From Phoronis australis (lineage: Eukaryota > Phoronida > Phoronidae), in NCBI GenBank assembly GCA_002633005.1, contig NMRA01000632.1:145877-209876 (forward strand): 64,000 bases of DNA, given 5' to 3'. Below the pieces are notes generated by a model. It saw only the letters and a program-made list of their open reading frames with translations. It was not told the DNA's origin and did no database searches. The translations under genes were made by a program, and so were the position numbers. Every line of letters starts with the position of its first letter. The first letter of the stretch is position 1. Of the stretch, positions 13,201-24,074 are shown in pieces.

Positions 13201-16200
13201 GTGCAGTACCATAAAGCCACATACAGTGTTTCATTTGTAGTTTACGTGAATCATTACGACAGCAATTTGCCACATACGATTTGTTCGCTTGTTTTTAGTA
13301 TTGCGCTATTCGAGGAATACTCACTTTACTCAACACTGTCGACAAGGATGTCGTGCAGAAGACGGTTCTACCTAAACTCAAGGCCATATTTCCCCGTGCA
13401 GGTCCCGAGGTATGTTAACATCTGTATTTTACATGCCGGTCGCGCACTCTGAAAATAGGTATGGCTAAGTGAGTTTATCAGATTCTCCTATGAATTGATG
13501 TTTCGATTTCTTAACATGTGCCAATTTCTAGTTTTTCCACCGAATTTTCAGAACATTAAGGTGAGTGAACATTGGAGAATTATTGATTTCTGGTAAAAGC
13601 AGCATGTGACAGAATCTGTTATTTCAGAAGGTCGTTGAGTATTAATCAGCAAGACGCCATTTTCGACCCCATGATCTCTACCGATTTTTTGCATTGTGCT
13701 CTATGAATATTAGTCACTAAACTGTAGATTTCTTTTGGAATAACAAGTAAATCATGGAAATAGTGCTTAATCATAATTTTATGCCACTAGCGCGTAAATA
13801 TTGCAGCTTTGCTTTGAAATGGAGATTTTCAATTTATAGTCAAATCGGTAGGCCCCCGCCGGCGGCTAGATGCTTTTTGAGTTGACTGAGTGAATTCATA
13901 TCTAGTTCAACATTGAAAATGTGACCACTTTCAGTATTTTAGTTTTCATGTCAAGAGAATGTTTCGATAAATTTTGATATTAGAAATGAAAACAACGATA
14001 TGGCATTCATCTGACGTAGCTGGTTTTCGTTTCAGATACAAGTAAATATCATTTCCGCCCTCAACACATTAATAGACTTCTTTGATCGCTCAGTTATTTT
14101 GGACGAAGTACTGCCCTTTATGACAGATCTGCAAGTTCTGGATGCCTATGTGCTAATGGCTTTAATTGGTAAGAAATATTGCCAATAAGTGTTACACCTA
14201 CATACTTTTGTAATTTTAGTGGTTACTATAGTAACACACCGCGTGCCAACAAAATGTCATTGGTTACCGCATATAAATGTTGCATCTGTAATGCCATTGG
14301 CTAGTGGTCCTCATGAATATGCGTCAGTAATTAGATGGGTTGCTGCATATAATAGGCTGATACTTCTGTAATTCTATCGGTGATTGGCCATCTTAGACGT
14401 GTTTCTGTTATTCGATTGGTTGTTGCAGATACGTGTAGTAGTCATGTTTCTGGAATTTCATTGGTTACTACATTTATATTTATATACCACGTGCTTCTAT
14501 AATGCCATTGATTGCTGCACCTCATCATAGTCGTGTTTCTATCATTCCGGTGTTTGTTTCATTTGTTGTAGCCGTCAGCAACTGGAAAAAAGCAAGTGAT
14601 TAATTTTACAGTTTTATACTTCAAGCTAAAGCCAACCGCAAACAATGCCAAATTTCGGTCTTAAATAGCAACTAAAGTAGTTGTAGTACTCCGTTATACA
14701 CGTGGGCTCGCCCACGTTGGTAAAACAGTTCAGGGGCGGATTCCGTCACACAGAACTCTGGCGAGACACTTGCGGTGAGAAAATTAAATTGTCTTTTAAG
14801 ACTTATGAATCGGAAGACGTGAATTTTCTCAGGCTTACAGGGATCTTGAGGCACTCCCAAGAAACTCGCTCCGCGGAACGCACCCCTGAACTTGAAAATC
14901 ATTTCGGGAGTGCAAACGTCTGTCGACGATTGTATTCCCCGCTATTAAGCTTGGATTTTTGTAGACGTGTACAAGCAGATGTTGAGTGACAAAAGGTACG
15001 GATTGAACTATATCCTTTTGGCTACGAAAGTGATGCCGTCTCTTCTCCCGCACACCATGTTGCAGTCATTATCACCAGACCAGGTCAGTCACGTGTTTGT
15101 GAAGGACCTATCAGTTTTGTTTCATTGATGCGAGACAGGCAAATTCTCTATTGCCAATGAATTTCAATCTACATGCTTTTGCTTGTTTTACGTTTTCTAC
15201 TACATTTTACTCGTTACGGAACGTAACACCGTATGTCCAAATATCAAGACACAAGAAGATCGGTTAATTAGTGAACTTTGTTGATGCTGTTTTTATAAAA
15301 ACAAACACGACCTCGCAAATATCAGGTGACCAACGTTTTGTAACGTTTTGGTTAGATAGCAATTCGATGAAAGGGCGCACTTTACATGTAGCATAAATCC
15401 GGTTTAAAAATCTTAAAGTTTTTACATTTCCATGAATTGAGATGCATTTCTTATAGCTATCGTTATTTAAGTACCGCCCCTTCACACTTATTGTAGTCTA
15501 CTATGATATTTCAGTCCTGAATATTTTAAAGCCATTCACTCTGATTAAACAATTCCTTTTAAATAAAAGCATAAAGCATGAATACTGAATATTGATGATT
15601 TAGAATATTCAATATTTAGGCTGTATCATCCAATATGAAACTTGGACTATCGATGTAGAGAACGGAAACAAAGGACAGTGAGAAATGGAAAGAATTGGGC
15701 CTGAGATACTGTAGGAAACAGAGCCGTCTCAAAATGTGAAGGGCAGTCGCCCCATACACTGTAGGAAGGATTGTGACGGAATAGCTTTGTATTTTTTCAT
15801 TTTGCAATGTCAAAGCGCGTTAATAAATTTCATTGTGTAACCGTGTCCTGTATTCAACATTAAACGTTTGCTGACTTTGCCGTTACAGTACATAAAAATA
15901 GCCTATTACATTTCATGCAAAAAAGAGCGGCATCGGAAATCTATGACTCCACTCTCATTAGCGACAGCTATGGCGGGCCTATTTCTAACATTCCCCACCT
16001 CAAAAGCTGATACTGACCGCAAGTTTAGACGTTGTAATAAATTGATATTAGTGGGGCTCCTTTCCCAGCCTTTTGCGCCATTTCTCATTCATCTTTTGCG
16101 TGTCTGGTCCGCCCTTCTCGTCTGAAGGTCTGCCCTTCAAAGCAACTGTTCGAACTTCATACTGACGAAGCCTAACATTACGGTGTATGCCTCTCCCAAG

Positions 16201-19200
16201 TACAATATAGACCCAATATAGACTCAATATAGACCCAATATAGACTCAATATAGACCCAATATAGACTCAATATAGCCTACTTGCTTTTTAGTTGACGTT
16301 GTTGATGGCTGTCATACGAGAAATGATGGACATAGTGGAGCGACAAAGGAGAAATAAAATGGACATCGACACATTGACAGTTACCCTGTCTCCAAGGTGA
16401 GGATTACAAAGCAAGGAATACGGTCTTTTCTTCTAGAACCTTTAAATCCATTTGCAAGTGACTGACTGATGTTTTCTCACTACAAAGGTAGAATTTGAGT
16501 AACTTGGCAAAACGTCTAAATAGTGAAGAACACACAGATTTCGAGATCATCATGCACACAATTCAGTAGATTGGTTCTCACTTTTCTCGTTCTTTACCTG
16601 CCCCTTCTCATCCTTTCCTTGCTTGTATGCTCCTTCCGGGAGACACTTGCTTCTCATCCTTTCTCCCTTTCGATACGTAGGATACCAAGCCACCGTATGC
16701 ACGAGCATCGAATCATCCGCACTAACCACTGAATCATCCGCACGAAACGCTGCATAATCATCTGCTCCACTAACCATCCGCACGAACCCTTTAAATGTTA
16801 CGCATGAACCACGATATCATACGTATGGCGAATACAAACCGTAAATATGAGCATCACTCTCATTGGCACGAGCATTTTCCGCACAAGAATCAAATCCTTC
16901 GCAAGAACATGCGCGCACCCAGCCGAAAAAAATGGGAGGGGGCTCGAATTTTCGAGAATGTGGACCTTTTACTAAGATTTACGGGACGTTCAGAGCTATG
17001 AATAGTGAATTCTCCGAATTTTGGTAGTTCCTGCCTTTTTAGTGGACTTAAGTCTCGTTTTCTACTTTTTTCGGAGTTCTTGTTTCTCTGAGGCGGACTT
17101 TTTTGCCTACTTCTCCAAATGAGAGGCTCGTTCTAGCTACCTGAGCCCCCCCTTGGAGGTGCTTATGAAAAACAAGCATTTTTTCAAAATATTGAACCTC
17201 AAAGACTGTGAGCCTTATAAATTATTTGGTGGTTTGTGTTGACGATTATATCTACTGCCATGCGGCATGCACCCATGTTTCATCATCTTACCTTTTCACC
17301 AGGTGGTCATGCAGGACACAATCTGTCTTAGAGGATTTAGCTTTTACTAGAACTAAAAGCACCAAAATCTACTGTGTTTTGTGATTTTATTGTAAATCGC
17401 CGATTCCTAACAACGGCTTTCTGACGAAGAAATCGAGGCCGTCACCTCATCATTTGATAAGTGCACCAGTGTGTCGTGCTGATCAAAGCCAGCCTGAAAA
17501 GCCAAGGGCTAATCCTCTGAGCAAATACGAGAAAAAGAGGCAAAGAGCCGTAACACACTGGGGATTATCATCTCTACATGTAGTTAAGCATTTGGGAACG
17601 AAATCGAACGTTGAACTGTCATGGGTGATGGATTGAACACTTTCAGACTTTCCCGGGCTGCCTCAGGTAGATAGCCCGGTGGGTTTGCATATCGTCTGCT
17701 TTCTTTCAAAAATAGATTGTCATTCATGCTCACTTTTTGATTGCGCTTTGACCTAAAATGTTTTTGAAAAGCTTATCAGCAATCTTAGTCCTTCATGGCT
17801 GTGGACCAAAAACAACTACCTCACCCTGGGAATGTGGGTGATACTGCAGTTGGTCACGTGATATAAGCGAGGTCACAAGCCATCAAAACGTTCAACGCTT
17901 ACTTAAGTTCACTACTTAATCGACTTTTTGAGTTTTAATATTTGGACATATGCAATTGTGTTACGTGGCAAGTAAAATAAAGTGGAAAACGTAAAATAGA
18001 TAGGAGATTAAAGTCCTTATGTTTAAGAACCATAAAACCGCCGTGGTGATATTTTTACATAGTTCTGAGAAACGGCACAGTGTGGCTGGGATTGAGACAG
18101 AATATGAGAAACTACGCAATGGTGGACCACCTGGCAGGCAGAAACTAAGTGTCGTTATTGGTGGGAAAAACTCACCGACTCACAGGTCACGAACAGGTGA
18201 GACACAAAATAACTGGATTTCAATTTGAGCCTTTAGGCCAGGGGAGGATCCAGGATTTTTTAAAAGGGGGGTCTGATCAAGGACGTTTTTAAAAAGGGAT
18301 CCAAACCAACAATTTGAACATTATAGACTTGATATCACTAAAATCAAGGGAAATAATGGGTGTCCAGACATCTTTGACCCCCTGGATCCTCCTGTGGAGA
18401 CGTATTTTGTATAGAGCTTTGCTCAGTAAAACTTTTTACCTCCTTAATATTTCAGAAATCAAATTTAAGCAAAGCAAAATTGTTGCCACTGTGAAGTTTT
18501 GTGAAGTAATGTATTCCGTAAATGACAAGTTCAACTACAGCAATAGATGCATTTTCCGATGTTTAACAAATTACCTGACATTTGACCTAAGTCAAAGTAG
18601 TATTATAAACTTCATGTTTTAAATTCTTGGTTGCGTTGGATCTTCTACATGAACTAGCTTAAAGATAACTGAATGAGTCGACCTGTATCAGCATGTTTCA
18701 CCTCCAACAATGAATGCTTTGCAGTCCCGAATACACCGGATGCTCAAGTTCCTCCGCGACATCGATTTTCTGTGTCGTCTCCGTCTGGTTACCACTTAGC
18801 ACATCGCAGGAAGCATTCTAGTCAAGGATCCTTATTCATACGCAGAGTAAGTTAGGTCACACGTTCACACATATCTTTTAGGGGTCCTCTCACGCTTGCA
18901 CGGTTATAGGAATTTCCCACTTCGTGCATGTCAACAATTTTATCCATGTATACATAGCCAAGGGCTGCTACGGGTGAGAGCCCCAACAGTTTTCGTCCCG
19001 GTGATTCGAGAAACCGTCACCTTTTCTGAGGTCCCCACACGTTTCGTCAGCTAACAATTTAGCTGTAAACTTGTTAATGTAAACTTGTATGGGTTTACAA
19101 TTTTGCATTTAGGATCCTCATTGACTGGGGTGGTACGCATAACGAAGCGGGCGTAAGAACACTTACCGTTGAACGGTTAACCATTCAGCATCGTATAGGA

Positions 19201-22200
19201 AGGCAATAAAAAACATATTCCATTGCAACACTTACCGTATAGCAGGACCCTTACCACTGGAAGCGATCCTTGGCACTCGCCGCAAAGATATCTTACTAAG
19301 CACAAAGAACTTTAATGCATAGCTTGAACGACGACAAAAAGACACGCATGACTTTGGGCTTGGTGAGTTCTTGTGGTGCGTGATTAATATGTGTTAAGAG
19401 TGCTAATGCATGGATATCCTGTCGTGGTAAGGGTTCTGTTCTGTGGTTATGAGTGTTCCGCGGCCCGTGGTAAGGGCTGAAACACCACTTCGTGAGGCAA
19501 CACATCCGCTGTAGCATCAGTTTTACGTCATTAAAATGAGACCGTTACTCTCGCTCCAATAAAAATTCTCCAGATACTGAATGGTCATTAGCGACACAGC
19601 TTGGTGGCGGCGGGATTGGGCGCGCGTCGCTTGGTCAGGGACTCAATCCCTCCATGAATTCTTAAGAAGATGAACATTTATCGATTCATGACAGTTCGTG
19701 GTAATCGTGGTAATAGTAGACTGGATCTCTTGACTGGCTCAAATGATCACGCAATAACTTGAAGCACGATCCGTGATTATTTTTGAAATTAAGAATGTCT
19801 TAGTTTACCAACCGCCCTCTTACCCTGTTGTAAGGCAAACAGATTCACCGTTTGTCTTTCCCTACCTGTCAGGCAATGTAGTATTTTAACTGCTATCACT
19901 ATGTAAGCATACGCATTAAAATACTCTCAAAACTAATAAATATAAAGCACGGAAGTTTCATTATGTCTTTTCCAGGATTCTTCTCCACTTTTTAGTCAAA
20001 TGGGAGAAGGAATCGAGCTGCTTGCTGAAGGTCAAGGGCGGCCAGCCATTAATCTGGTGCCAGACGTCTCCAGGACGAAAGGACTGCATAAAAGATATTC
20101 CAAAGATTCTTTGATGGATCGCGAGGACATCTTACGACGTTTCAGTGACGGACAAACGGGAACATGTCGTCGACCAAGCATACAAAGCTTCTGCAGCGAT
20201 GACACTCCAATAAGAGATTCCGCACGCCGTTTCAGCACGCAGAGTTGTGGTGCCGTAATTGTACAGGTGAACACATTACGCCTTTTTCTCGGGAGAGGTC
20301 AGCACTGAATAAACCGGTAGGCTGCACTTGATTGACTTCGTGGTTCCAACAGGCAACAGACTTTGACATCAGGGTAGTGTATCGATCAGTAACGCTAGTA
20401 CCTCGCTAAAAAGAAAGATTTTGCGAGATTACGTAAGATATTGCCGTGTATTTTACATGAGAACACGTGATATTGGCTAGACTTTAGCGAGGTCCTAGCG
20501 TTACTGAACTACCCAGATTTGCCTGTAAACCGGATGTAGTCATGGAGGACCAATCACATGTCTCGGCCGGTTAAGCTAAACGAACTGGTAAAGTCAATGA
20601 AGTACACCCGTTGAGTTCGGGACTTTCTGAGGATATGAAGTGTAACTGTCCTACACGAGCGCATTTAGGCTCAAGCGCCTGTGTATGAAGCTGCATCTCA
20701 GTGATGGCGGGTTTAAACACATTCGCACATACCTGAACACTGTCTTGAGCAAAACTATGGAGCCACAAGTTCTAAAAATGTCATATCATTGAAGCTTGGC
20801 GGGACGTTTGGATGATGGTCACAAAAAATATCATAACACTTGTCTTTGTGGAACAGCTGGACATGCACTGTTCACACACTCCTGTGTTTTTATTTTCATG
20901 AAAACGGGCATCCTGTTTATATAACAAGTGCTAGAAGTCAGCTTCCGATTGTTCACCACTGCAGGGTCGACCAACCCAAATACATTGTACGAAGCCTGCC
21001 AAGCGAACGACATAAAATTTTAAACCGATCATCATTACCAGTTTACTGGATCAGGCATGTTATTTTCACTTGATGCGAGGTTATTTTGAGCATGCGCATT
21101 GGAGCAACTCAGATGTGGCCGCTTTTAATCGGCGAAAGAGCTGTAGAATTAGAGATATGGAATGGTCCAATTTGTCCATAATAGTTGTGAACATTAAGTT
21201 GAGTATCGATTCCTGTAACGATCTAAAGTATTTTAGCTCGCTAGTTTTAATCAGTGAAAACTCGCCTCTCTGGACGGCTGTTGTATACCTTCTATATATT
21301 ATGGTGTGACGTCGAATGAAAAAATTATATCCTCGCAATTTGATTGCGTTTGAAAATTTGTTTTAGAGTCCGCTGGAAGTCTAGTGCATGTGTCTTTGTT
21401 GATTTTTCCGTAAGTGGCGCTGCCGTTCACAGCCAATGTTACAAGTTTATTTGATAATTCACATCCACATACTACCAAAGAAAAAAGAAAATAAATCATA
21501 ACTATTTGAGTAACTAAATTGTGTAATTCTTAAACCGGCGAGGAAAGGTATACAGCAAAAATTTAATAAGTTTTGTCAGCACGCCACCTGTGGCCACATC
21601 ACGAGACCTAATGAACATAAGTCTGAAAATTTTTCTGCCCAACTGGAACTCGAACCTGGGACTCTCTGAACGGTTAGAAGAACATCCCGTATTCGAGTCC
21701 CGGTTCGTGCAGAAATCTTTTCAAACTTATATTCATTAGGTCACGTGATGTGGCCACAGGTGGCGTGCTGACCAGACTTCAACATTTTCCCGATATTTGA
21801 GAATGTTATGAATGTAATTTCTTTTACATTGTGCTTATTCATTCGCAGATGCTCATTAATAGTTTATGGTTTATCCAGGCGCATATTCAGATCGTGCTTT
21901 CATCAGTGACAGGCACTTTCCTATTTCGTACTCTGTAGATCATTGATGGAAATGTCCCAAGTACATCGCAAAACCATCGCTTTTAGTCACAACCGATGTT
22001 TGTTTGATCAAGATGGTGTAATATTGTTGTGTTTACGTGTTCCAGCGACATGGTTGCGTGGAATCATCGGGTTCAATAAAATTGATTGACATATCGGAAC
22101 TGTCTATTATAAGACCGTGGTAGTTCATACCGACGTGTCAACTCTGGTTATTTAAAATAAACGAGTGGCGTTGACGCAAGCTTTCTACAGACTAATTTTA

Positions 22201-23532
22201 CCCGTCAAATTGTTAGAGATGTGACGGTAGTTCTGTATCATTTGGTGTATTTTCCAGCCTGCCGAAGAACAACGGAAAGACAGTAAATCAACGAACTTAT
22301 TAGACGCTTTGGCGCCAGCCATCACATTCCGGAAAGGGAGCATTGGAGATAGTATGGTAAGCGATTCCTGTTGTCTTGGGTACAATTTGATAAAAATGGA
22401 GTACCACACACTGTGACACTAGAGCATTTTCAATAGTTATGTATTCTGAGTTGAGAAATGAATGTTTTTGACGAATGACACTATAGCTTATTATTTCGGG
22501 GTTTTGAAATTTGGTTGTGGAAAATGTGCTGTGATTCATCAAGTTCGCTTTGTCAAGGGTAGGATTCACCTAACTGACTTCTTTTAAAGATAATTATATG
22601 TTGAGCGCGCGGCCGGGTTCCGTTTTTCAAAAATAGACAACTACAAAGCACGAAGAAATAAGAATGGGGCGGTTTATTCTCACAAAAGTGACACCTATGG
22701 AATGAAGACAAATCTTCAAAATATTCAGTACACGTATTTTCTATCCAAGACTTAAAAACTCTGCAGAACTAAAAAACAATTCAAAACCAGAATTTATCGC
22801 GTCAGGACCAAATTTTAACAGGTCATTTCCAAAATTTAACACTTCCATTGTGTCTCTGCGATATTCAGCCGTATTCAAATCTAATGTGTCCAAGAGTACA
22901 TTGGGTTCTGTTGTAACAGGTGGATGGGACATCAAAAATTCAACCTCAATGTAACGATATGACTATCGTCGGCGAGACGAACGCTTAGCTCTTGCTTACC
23001 TCACCTACATAATCACTTTGAGGGCTCAATGCTTGTGGATGGTCATGTGGTCTCTTAGCATGAGAATTTTCTAGCGTGTTAAATTTTCGATCCTGACATG
23101 ACTCAAATTTGGGTATTGAGTTGTTTTTTGGTCCAACAGAGTAAAAATGATGTTTTGGACTATTCATAATTCTTGCATTAGTGAAAATTCTGGTTTTGAG
23201 TTTTTTGGTTCTGCAGAGTAAAAATGGCTGTTTTTAAATATTGCATAATATGTGTGACCTAGGATTTTCCGCTTTCCTACCTACGACCTCTGACCCCAAT
23301 ATACCGGCAGAAATCATAAAGTGTGACCTTGCTTAATTTCTCTGCTCGGCTTTTGCGAGTATCGCAAAATTTGTTCAAAACATGCGACTCTCACGCCATA
23401 TTGTGAAATAGAATGCTCCAATGCATTACTCGTGTTGCCTGAACAGTGCTGAATATAACATGAAGTATTTTTCTATTTCAATTGTTGCCTTTCCAGATGA
23501 GTTTCTTTGGTAGTAAAACGCCACCACCTTGA
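7101..23532 (+). CDS. SCYL2: SCYL2-type SCY1-like pseudokinase (5' partial, 16 exons)
   Basis: Exons joined in phase: 7101-7218, 8331-8546, 9389-9505, 10086-10214, 11380-11556, 11888-12010, 13182-13200, 13315-13409, 14036-14168, 14965-15083, 16293-16396, 18063-18196, 18725-18846, 19976-20266, 22258-22356, 23497-23532. About 677 residues are visible; the N-lobe of the kinase fold is missing. The first exons show LHGNVTPQSI where active kinases have HRDLKPEN, WKLAGLGF where they have DFG, then YTAPEIQ (the APE motif) and SDMFSLGMV, the pattern of the SCYL2/CVAK104 pseudokinase. The middle aligns by eye with the SCYL2 HEAT-like region (FKHIVPCLL, VILPLVLNML, ILDEVLPFM, MAVIREMMD). In vertebrates SCYL2 binds clathrin and AP complexes in endosome/TGN traffic. 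Here the tail lacks the long NPF-rich clathrin-binding end and is short and rich in R-x-x-S motifs. No poly(A) signal is evident within about 1 kb of the stop. Confidence 0.85.
8331..8546 (+). CDS. SCYL2: SCYL2 exon: APE motif and kinase C-lobe
   Basis: Phase 0 at both ends, acceptor TTCACGCAG, donor GTAAAT. The 72 codons include PPLDYTAPEIQSKK and SDMFSLGMVICATYNEG, corresponding to the activation-loop end, APE and helix F of the SCYL2 fold. An imperfect CAT/GTC microsatellite starts about 120 bp into the next intron. Confidence 0.88.
8660..8930 (+). repeat. Imperfect CAT/GTC microsatellite
   Basis: Long run of degenerate TCA/CAT/CGT trinucleotides in the intron after SCYL2 exon 8331-8546. 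Confidence 0.85.
9389..9505 (+). CDS. SCYL2: SCYL2 exon: end of kinase C-lobe
   Basis: 39 codons, phase 0 at both ends, acceptor CGTTTCAG, donor GTAAGT. It encodes VEPVEKMINQDVRYRPTAQS, the conserved arginine-containing helix near the end of kinase folds (x-x-D-x-x-x-R-P-T/S). Confidence 0.88.
9785..9965. mobile_element. Possible short inverted-repeat element
   Basis: G-rich start (GGGCGGGTCCAGGG) and a CCCCCTAAATCTGTCACTGG end resemble the common invertebrate element ends built on CAGTGGCGGATC. The inverted match is imperfect. Confidence 0.35.
10086..10214 (+). CDS. SCYL2: SCYL2 exon: kinase to HEAT-like linker
   Basis: 43 codons, phase 0 at both ends. It encodes LKYFQDPLVGCIHYIGAMEQ and then KREFFASILVDIIPHIPS, matching the SCYL2 segment where the kinase fold passes into the HEAT-like solenoid. 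Acceptor TTTATAG, donor GTAGGT. Confidence 0.88.
10510..10760. repeat. Interspersed repeat, copy 1 (GAGAGTGTCTTGCG type)
   Basis: Shares CGCGAGAGTGTCTTGCGT, GTCACGCAAGAC and TTTCGTGAGCAAG-type segments with 57517-57740. The two are divergent copies of one interspersed family. Confidence 0.55.
11380..11556 (+). CDS. SCYL2: SCYL2 exon: HEAT-like repeats
   Basis: 59 codons, phase 0 at both ends, acceptor TTTTTATAG, donor GTGAGT. It encodes ILFKHIVPCLLKEVEDDNM followed by VAFVLPSIISVIEH, amphipathic helix pairs typical of the SCYL HEAT-like region. Confidence 0.9.
11888..12010 (+). CDS. SCYL2: SCYL2 exon: HEAT-like repeats, GC donor
   Basis: 41 codons, phase 0, encoding STIILGELNVITTKLPNDEV and VILPLVLNMLDSNIAQEQ. 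No GT donor fits the 3' end: the protein alignment ends at CAG followed by GCAAGT, the consensus of the minor GC-AG class of introns. The following intron contains a ~840-bp repeat starting 85 bp downstream. Confidence 0.85.
12096..12931. mobile_element. DNA-transposon-like element carrying a tRNA-derived SINE segment
   Basis: The left end (ATAGGCGGATTTAAGGGGGC) is the inverse of the right end (CCCCCTTGTGATATCCTAGA then TTCGCCACTG). Inside, 12640-12710 holds Pol III-like box A (TGGTGCAGTGG) and box B (GAGTTCGAGTC) in tRNA spacing, but the anticodon-arm region is shortened relative to the copy at 27244-27590. Confidence 0.65.
13182..13200 (+). CDS. SCYL2: SCYL2 19-nt micro-exon
   Basis: The segment after ...CTCTAG encodes ALQIIG plus one base, matching the LNII-type motif expected directly after the preceding exon. 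The reading phase (0 in, 1 out) joins the preceding and following exons correctly. The donor GTGCAG is weak, so the boundary is less certain than in the other exons. Confidence 0.5.
13315..13409 (+). CDS. SCYL2: SCYL2 exon: HEAT-like repeats
   Basis: It encodes ILTLLNTVDKDVVQKTVLPK and LKAIFPRAGPE, ending in phase 0 at GAG before GTATGT. The start at 13315 (acceptor ...TTCGAG) keeps phase with the 19-nt exon. An upstream TTTTTAG acceptor giving 13299 is also in frame for this exon but would break phase with that micro-exon. Confidence 0.75.
14036..14168 (+). CDS. SCYL2: SCYL2 exon: HEAT-like repeats
   Basis: Acceptor CGTTTCAG, donor GTAAGA, phase 0 to 1. It encodes VNIISALNTLIDFFDRSVIL and DEVLPFMTDLQVLDAYVLMA, the SCYL2 segment corresponding to VNSL...LDKWFVLDDILPFL in the human protein. 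Confidence 0.9.
14965..15083 (+). CDS. SCYL2: SCYL2 exon: HEAT-like repeats
   Basis: Acceptor TTTTTGTAG, donor GTCAGT, phase 1 to 0. It encodes VYKQMLSDKRYGLNYILLAT and KVMPSLLPHTMLQSLSPDQ, matching the IYK...K-VLPHL-P block of SCYL2. Confidence 0.88.
16203..16276 (+). repeat. 11-bp tandem repeat with 22-bp higher order
   Basis: Six units alternate CAATATAGACC and CAATATAGACT, then a partial unit. The array ends 16 bp before an SCYL2 exon. Confidence 0.95.
16293..16396 (+). CDS. SCYL2: SCYL2 exon: end of HEAT-like region
   Basis: Acceptor GCTTTTTAG, donor GTGAGG, phase 0 to 2. It encodes LTLLMAVIREMMDIVERQRR then NKMDIDTLTVTLSP, corresponding to the FISVIKEMLNRLE helix that ends the SCYL2 solenoid. 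An 11-bp tandem repeat ends 16 bp before the exon. Confidence 0.88.
16909..17165. mobile_element. MITE family E copy 1 (decayed)
   Basis: Starts CATGCGCGCACCCAGC with a GGGGGCTCGAATTTTCGAGA segment, and ends in GAGCCCCCCCTTGG. Shared with 36646-36897 and 60574-60790. Confidence 0.6.
18063..18196 (+). CDS. SCYL2: SCYL2 tail exon 1
   Basis: Acceptor TTTTACATAG, donor GTGAGA, phase 2 to 1, so it joins both neighbours. It encodes SSEKRHSVAGIETEYEKLRN and GGPPGRQKLSVVIGGKNSPT, a low-complexity polar segment. Identification rests on phase, splice sites and position, because this tail is not conserved with vertebrate SCYL2 by eye. Confidence 0.6.
18238..18395. mobile_element. Short inverted-repeat element in SCYL2 intron
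   Basis: AGGGGAGGATCCAGGATTTT at the left is matched by the inverse CCCCCTGGATCCTCCTGTG at the right; the element is about 158 bp. Confidence 0.55.
18725..18846 (+). CDS. SCYL2: SCYL2 tail exon 2
   Basis: Acceptor TGCTTTGCAG, donor GTAAGT, phase 1 to 0. It encodes PNTPDAQVPPRHRFSVSSPS and HLAHRRKHSSQGSLFIRR, with two basic-x-x-Ser sites. An alternative acceptor at 18691 in the same phase would add 11 residues at the start. Confidence 0.6.
19976..20266 (+). CDS. SCYL2: SCYL2 tail exon 3, R-x-x-S rich
   Basis: 97 codons, phase 0 at both ends, acceptor CTTTTCCAG, donor GTGAAC. The peptide is acidic/serine rich with repeated basic-directed serine sites: KRYSKDS, RRFSDG, RRPSIQS and RRFSTQ. These resemble AGC/CaMK-type phosphorylation sites and possible 14-3-3 ligands (inference). 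Confidence 0.7.
20387..20509 (-). mobile_element. MITE family A copy 3 in SCYL2 intron
   Basis: A compact copy with near-perfect ~21-bp inverted ends (CAGTAACGCTAG... and ...CTAGCGTTACTG) and the same core. It starts 121 bp after an SCYL2 exon. Confidence 0.8.
21575..21772. mobile_element. Foldback MITE with ~85-bp arms and tRNA-like centre
   Basis: The arms beginning GTCAGCACGCCACCTGTGGC are inverted copies with few mismatches over about 85 bp. The inner ends carry TTCGAGTCCCGG and its inverse, box-B-like sequences, suggesting origin from an inverted tRNA-derived unit. Confidence 0.8.
22258..22356 (+). CDS. SCYL2: SCYL2 tail exon 4
   Basis: 33 codons, phase 0 at both ends, acceptor TATTTTCCAG, donor GTAAGC. 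It encodes PAEEQRKDSKSTNLLDALAP and AITFRKGSIGDSM. NLLDAL resembles a clathrin-box-like acidic dileucine motif, which would suit a SCYL2 tail, but this is only a short-motif inference. Confidence 0.65.
23497..23532 (+). CDS. SCYL2: SCYL2 terminal coding exon
   Basis: Acceptor GCCTTTCCAG followed by MSFFGSKTPPP and a TGA stop at 23530-23532. It joins the preceding exon in phase 0. The exon is very short, so confidence depends on the good acceptor and correct phase. Confidence 0.55.
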   Translation: MSFFGSKTPPP

Positions 23533-24074
23533 TGTCGACAGGAAACTGGCAAGCGGTACTCTTCTCTGATTCGGTTAAAGTCACGGAGGACTGTTTAAGT
23601 CAAAAGACCGATGATTGGCAAAATAAGTAAACCACGAGTCAAAATGGTTTGTTTGGACATAGTTGTGAAAGATTGCTGCACGAAGACCTTTGTTTTTCTT
23701 GCGTGAAAATCTTGAAATGCGTTCTTGGAAACCGGTCTCCGTTCTGTAGAGGCGAGAACCTTGCGGAAACGCAAGATCACGCAAGACTTCGCGAGACATC
23801 GCCATGTTGGACCTATTACAAGCAAAGCACCTGATCTATCTCACACAAGCGTCCTTCGAGATATTCTTGAGTCTACGGAACTCGGCTGTGATGTCGTGCC
23901 TGGTACTCTGTTATGCAAATATACATGTAGAGACAGTGCAAAATGCGTGATTCCAACAGTTATGCAACACGCAGTGAATTTGAATCGAAGTAACCAAATC
24001 TGAAAACATTTCGTAGACAGCCATTGTAAGCAACTGATAAACATTCACATAAAGCACGAAATCTGTTTTTTGTT

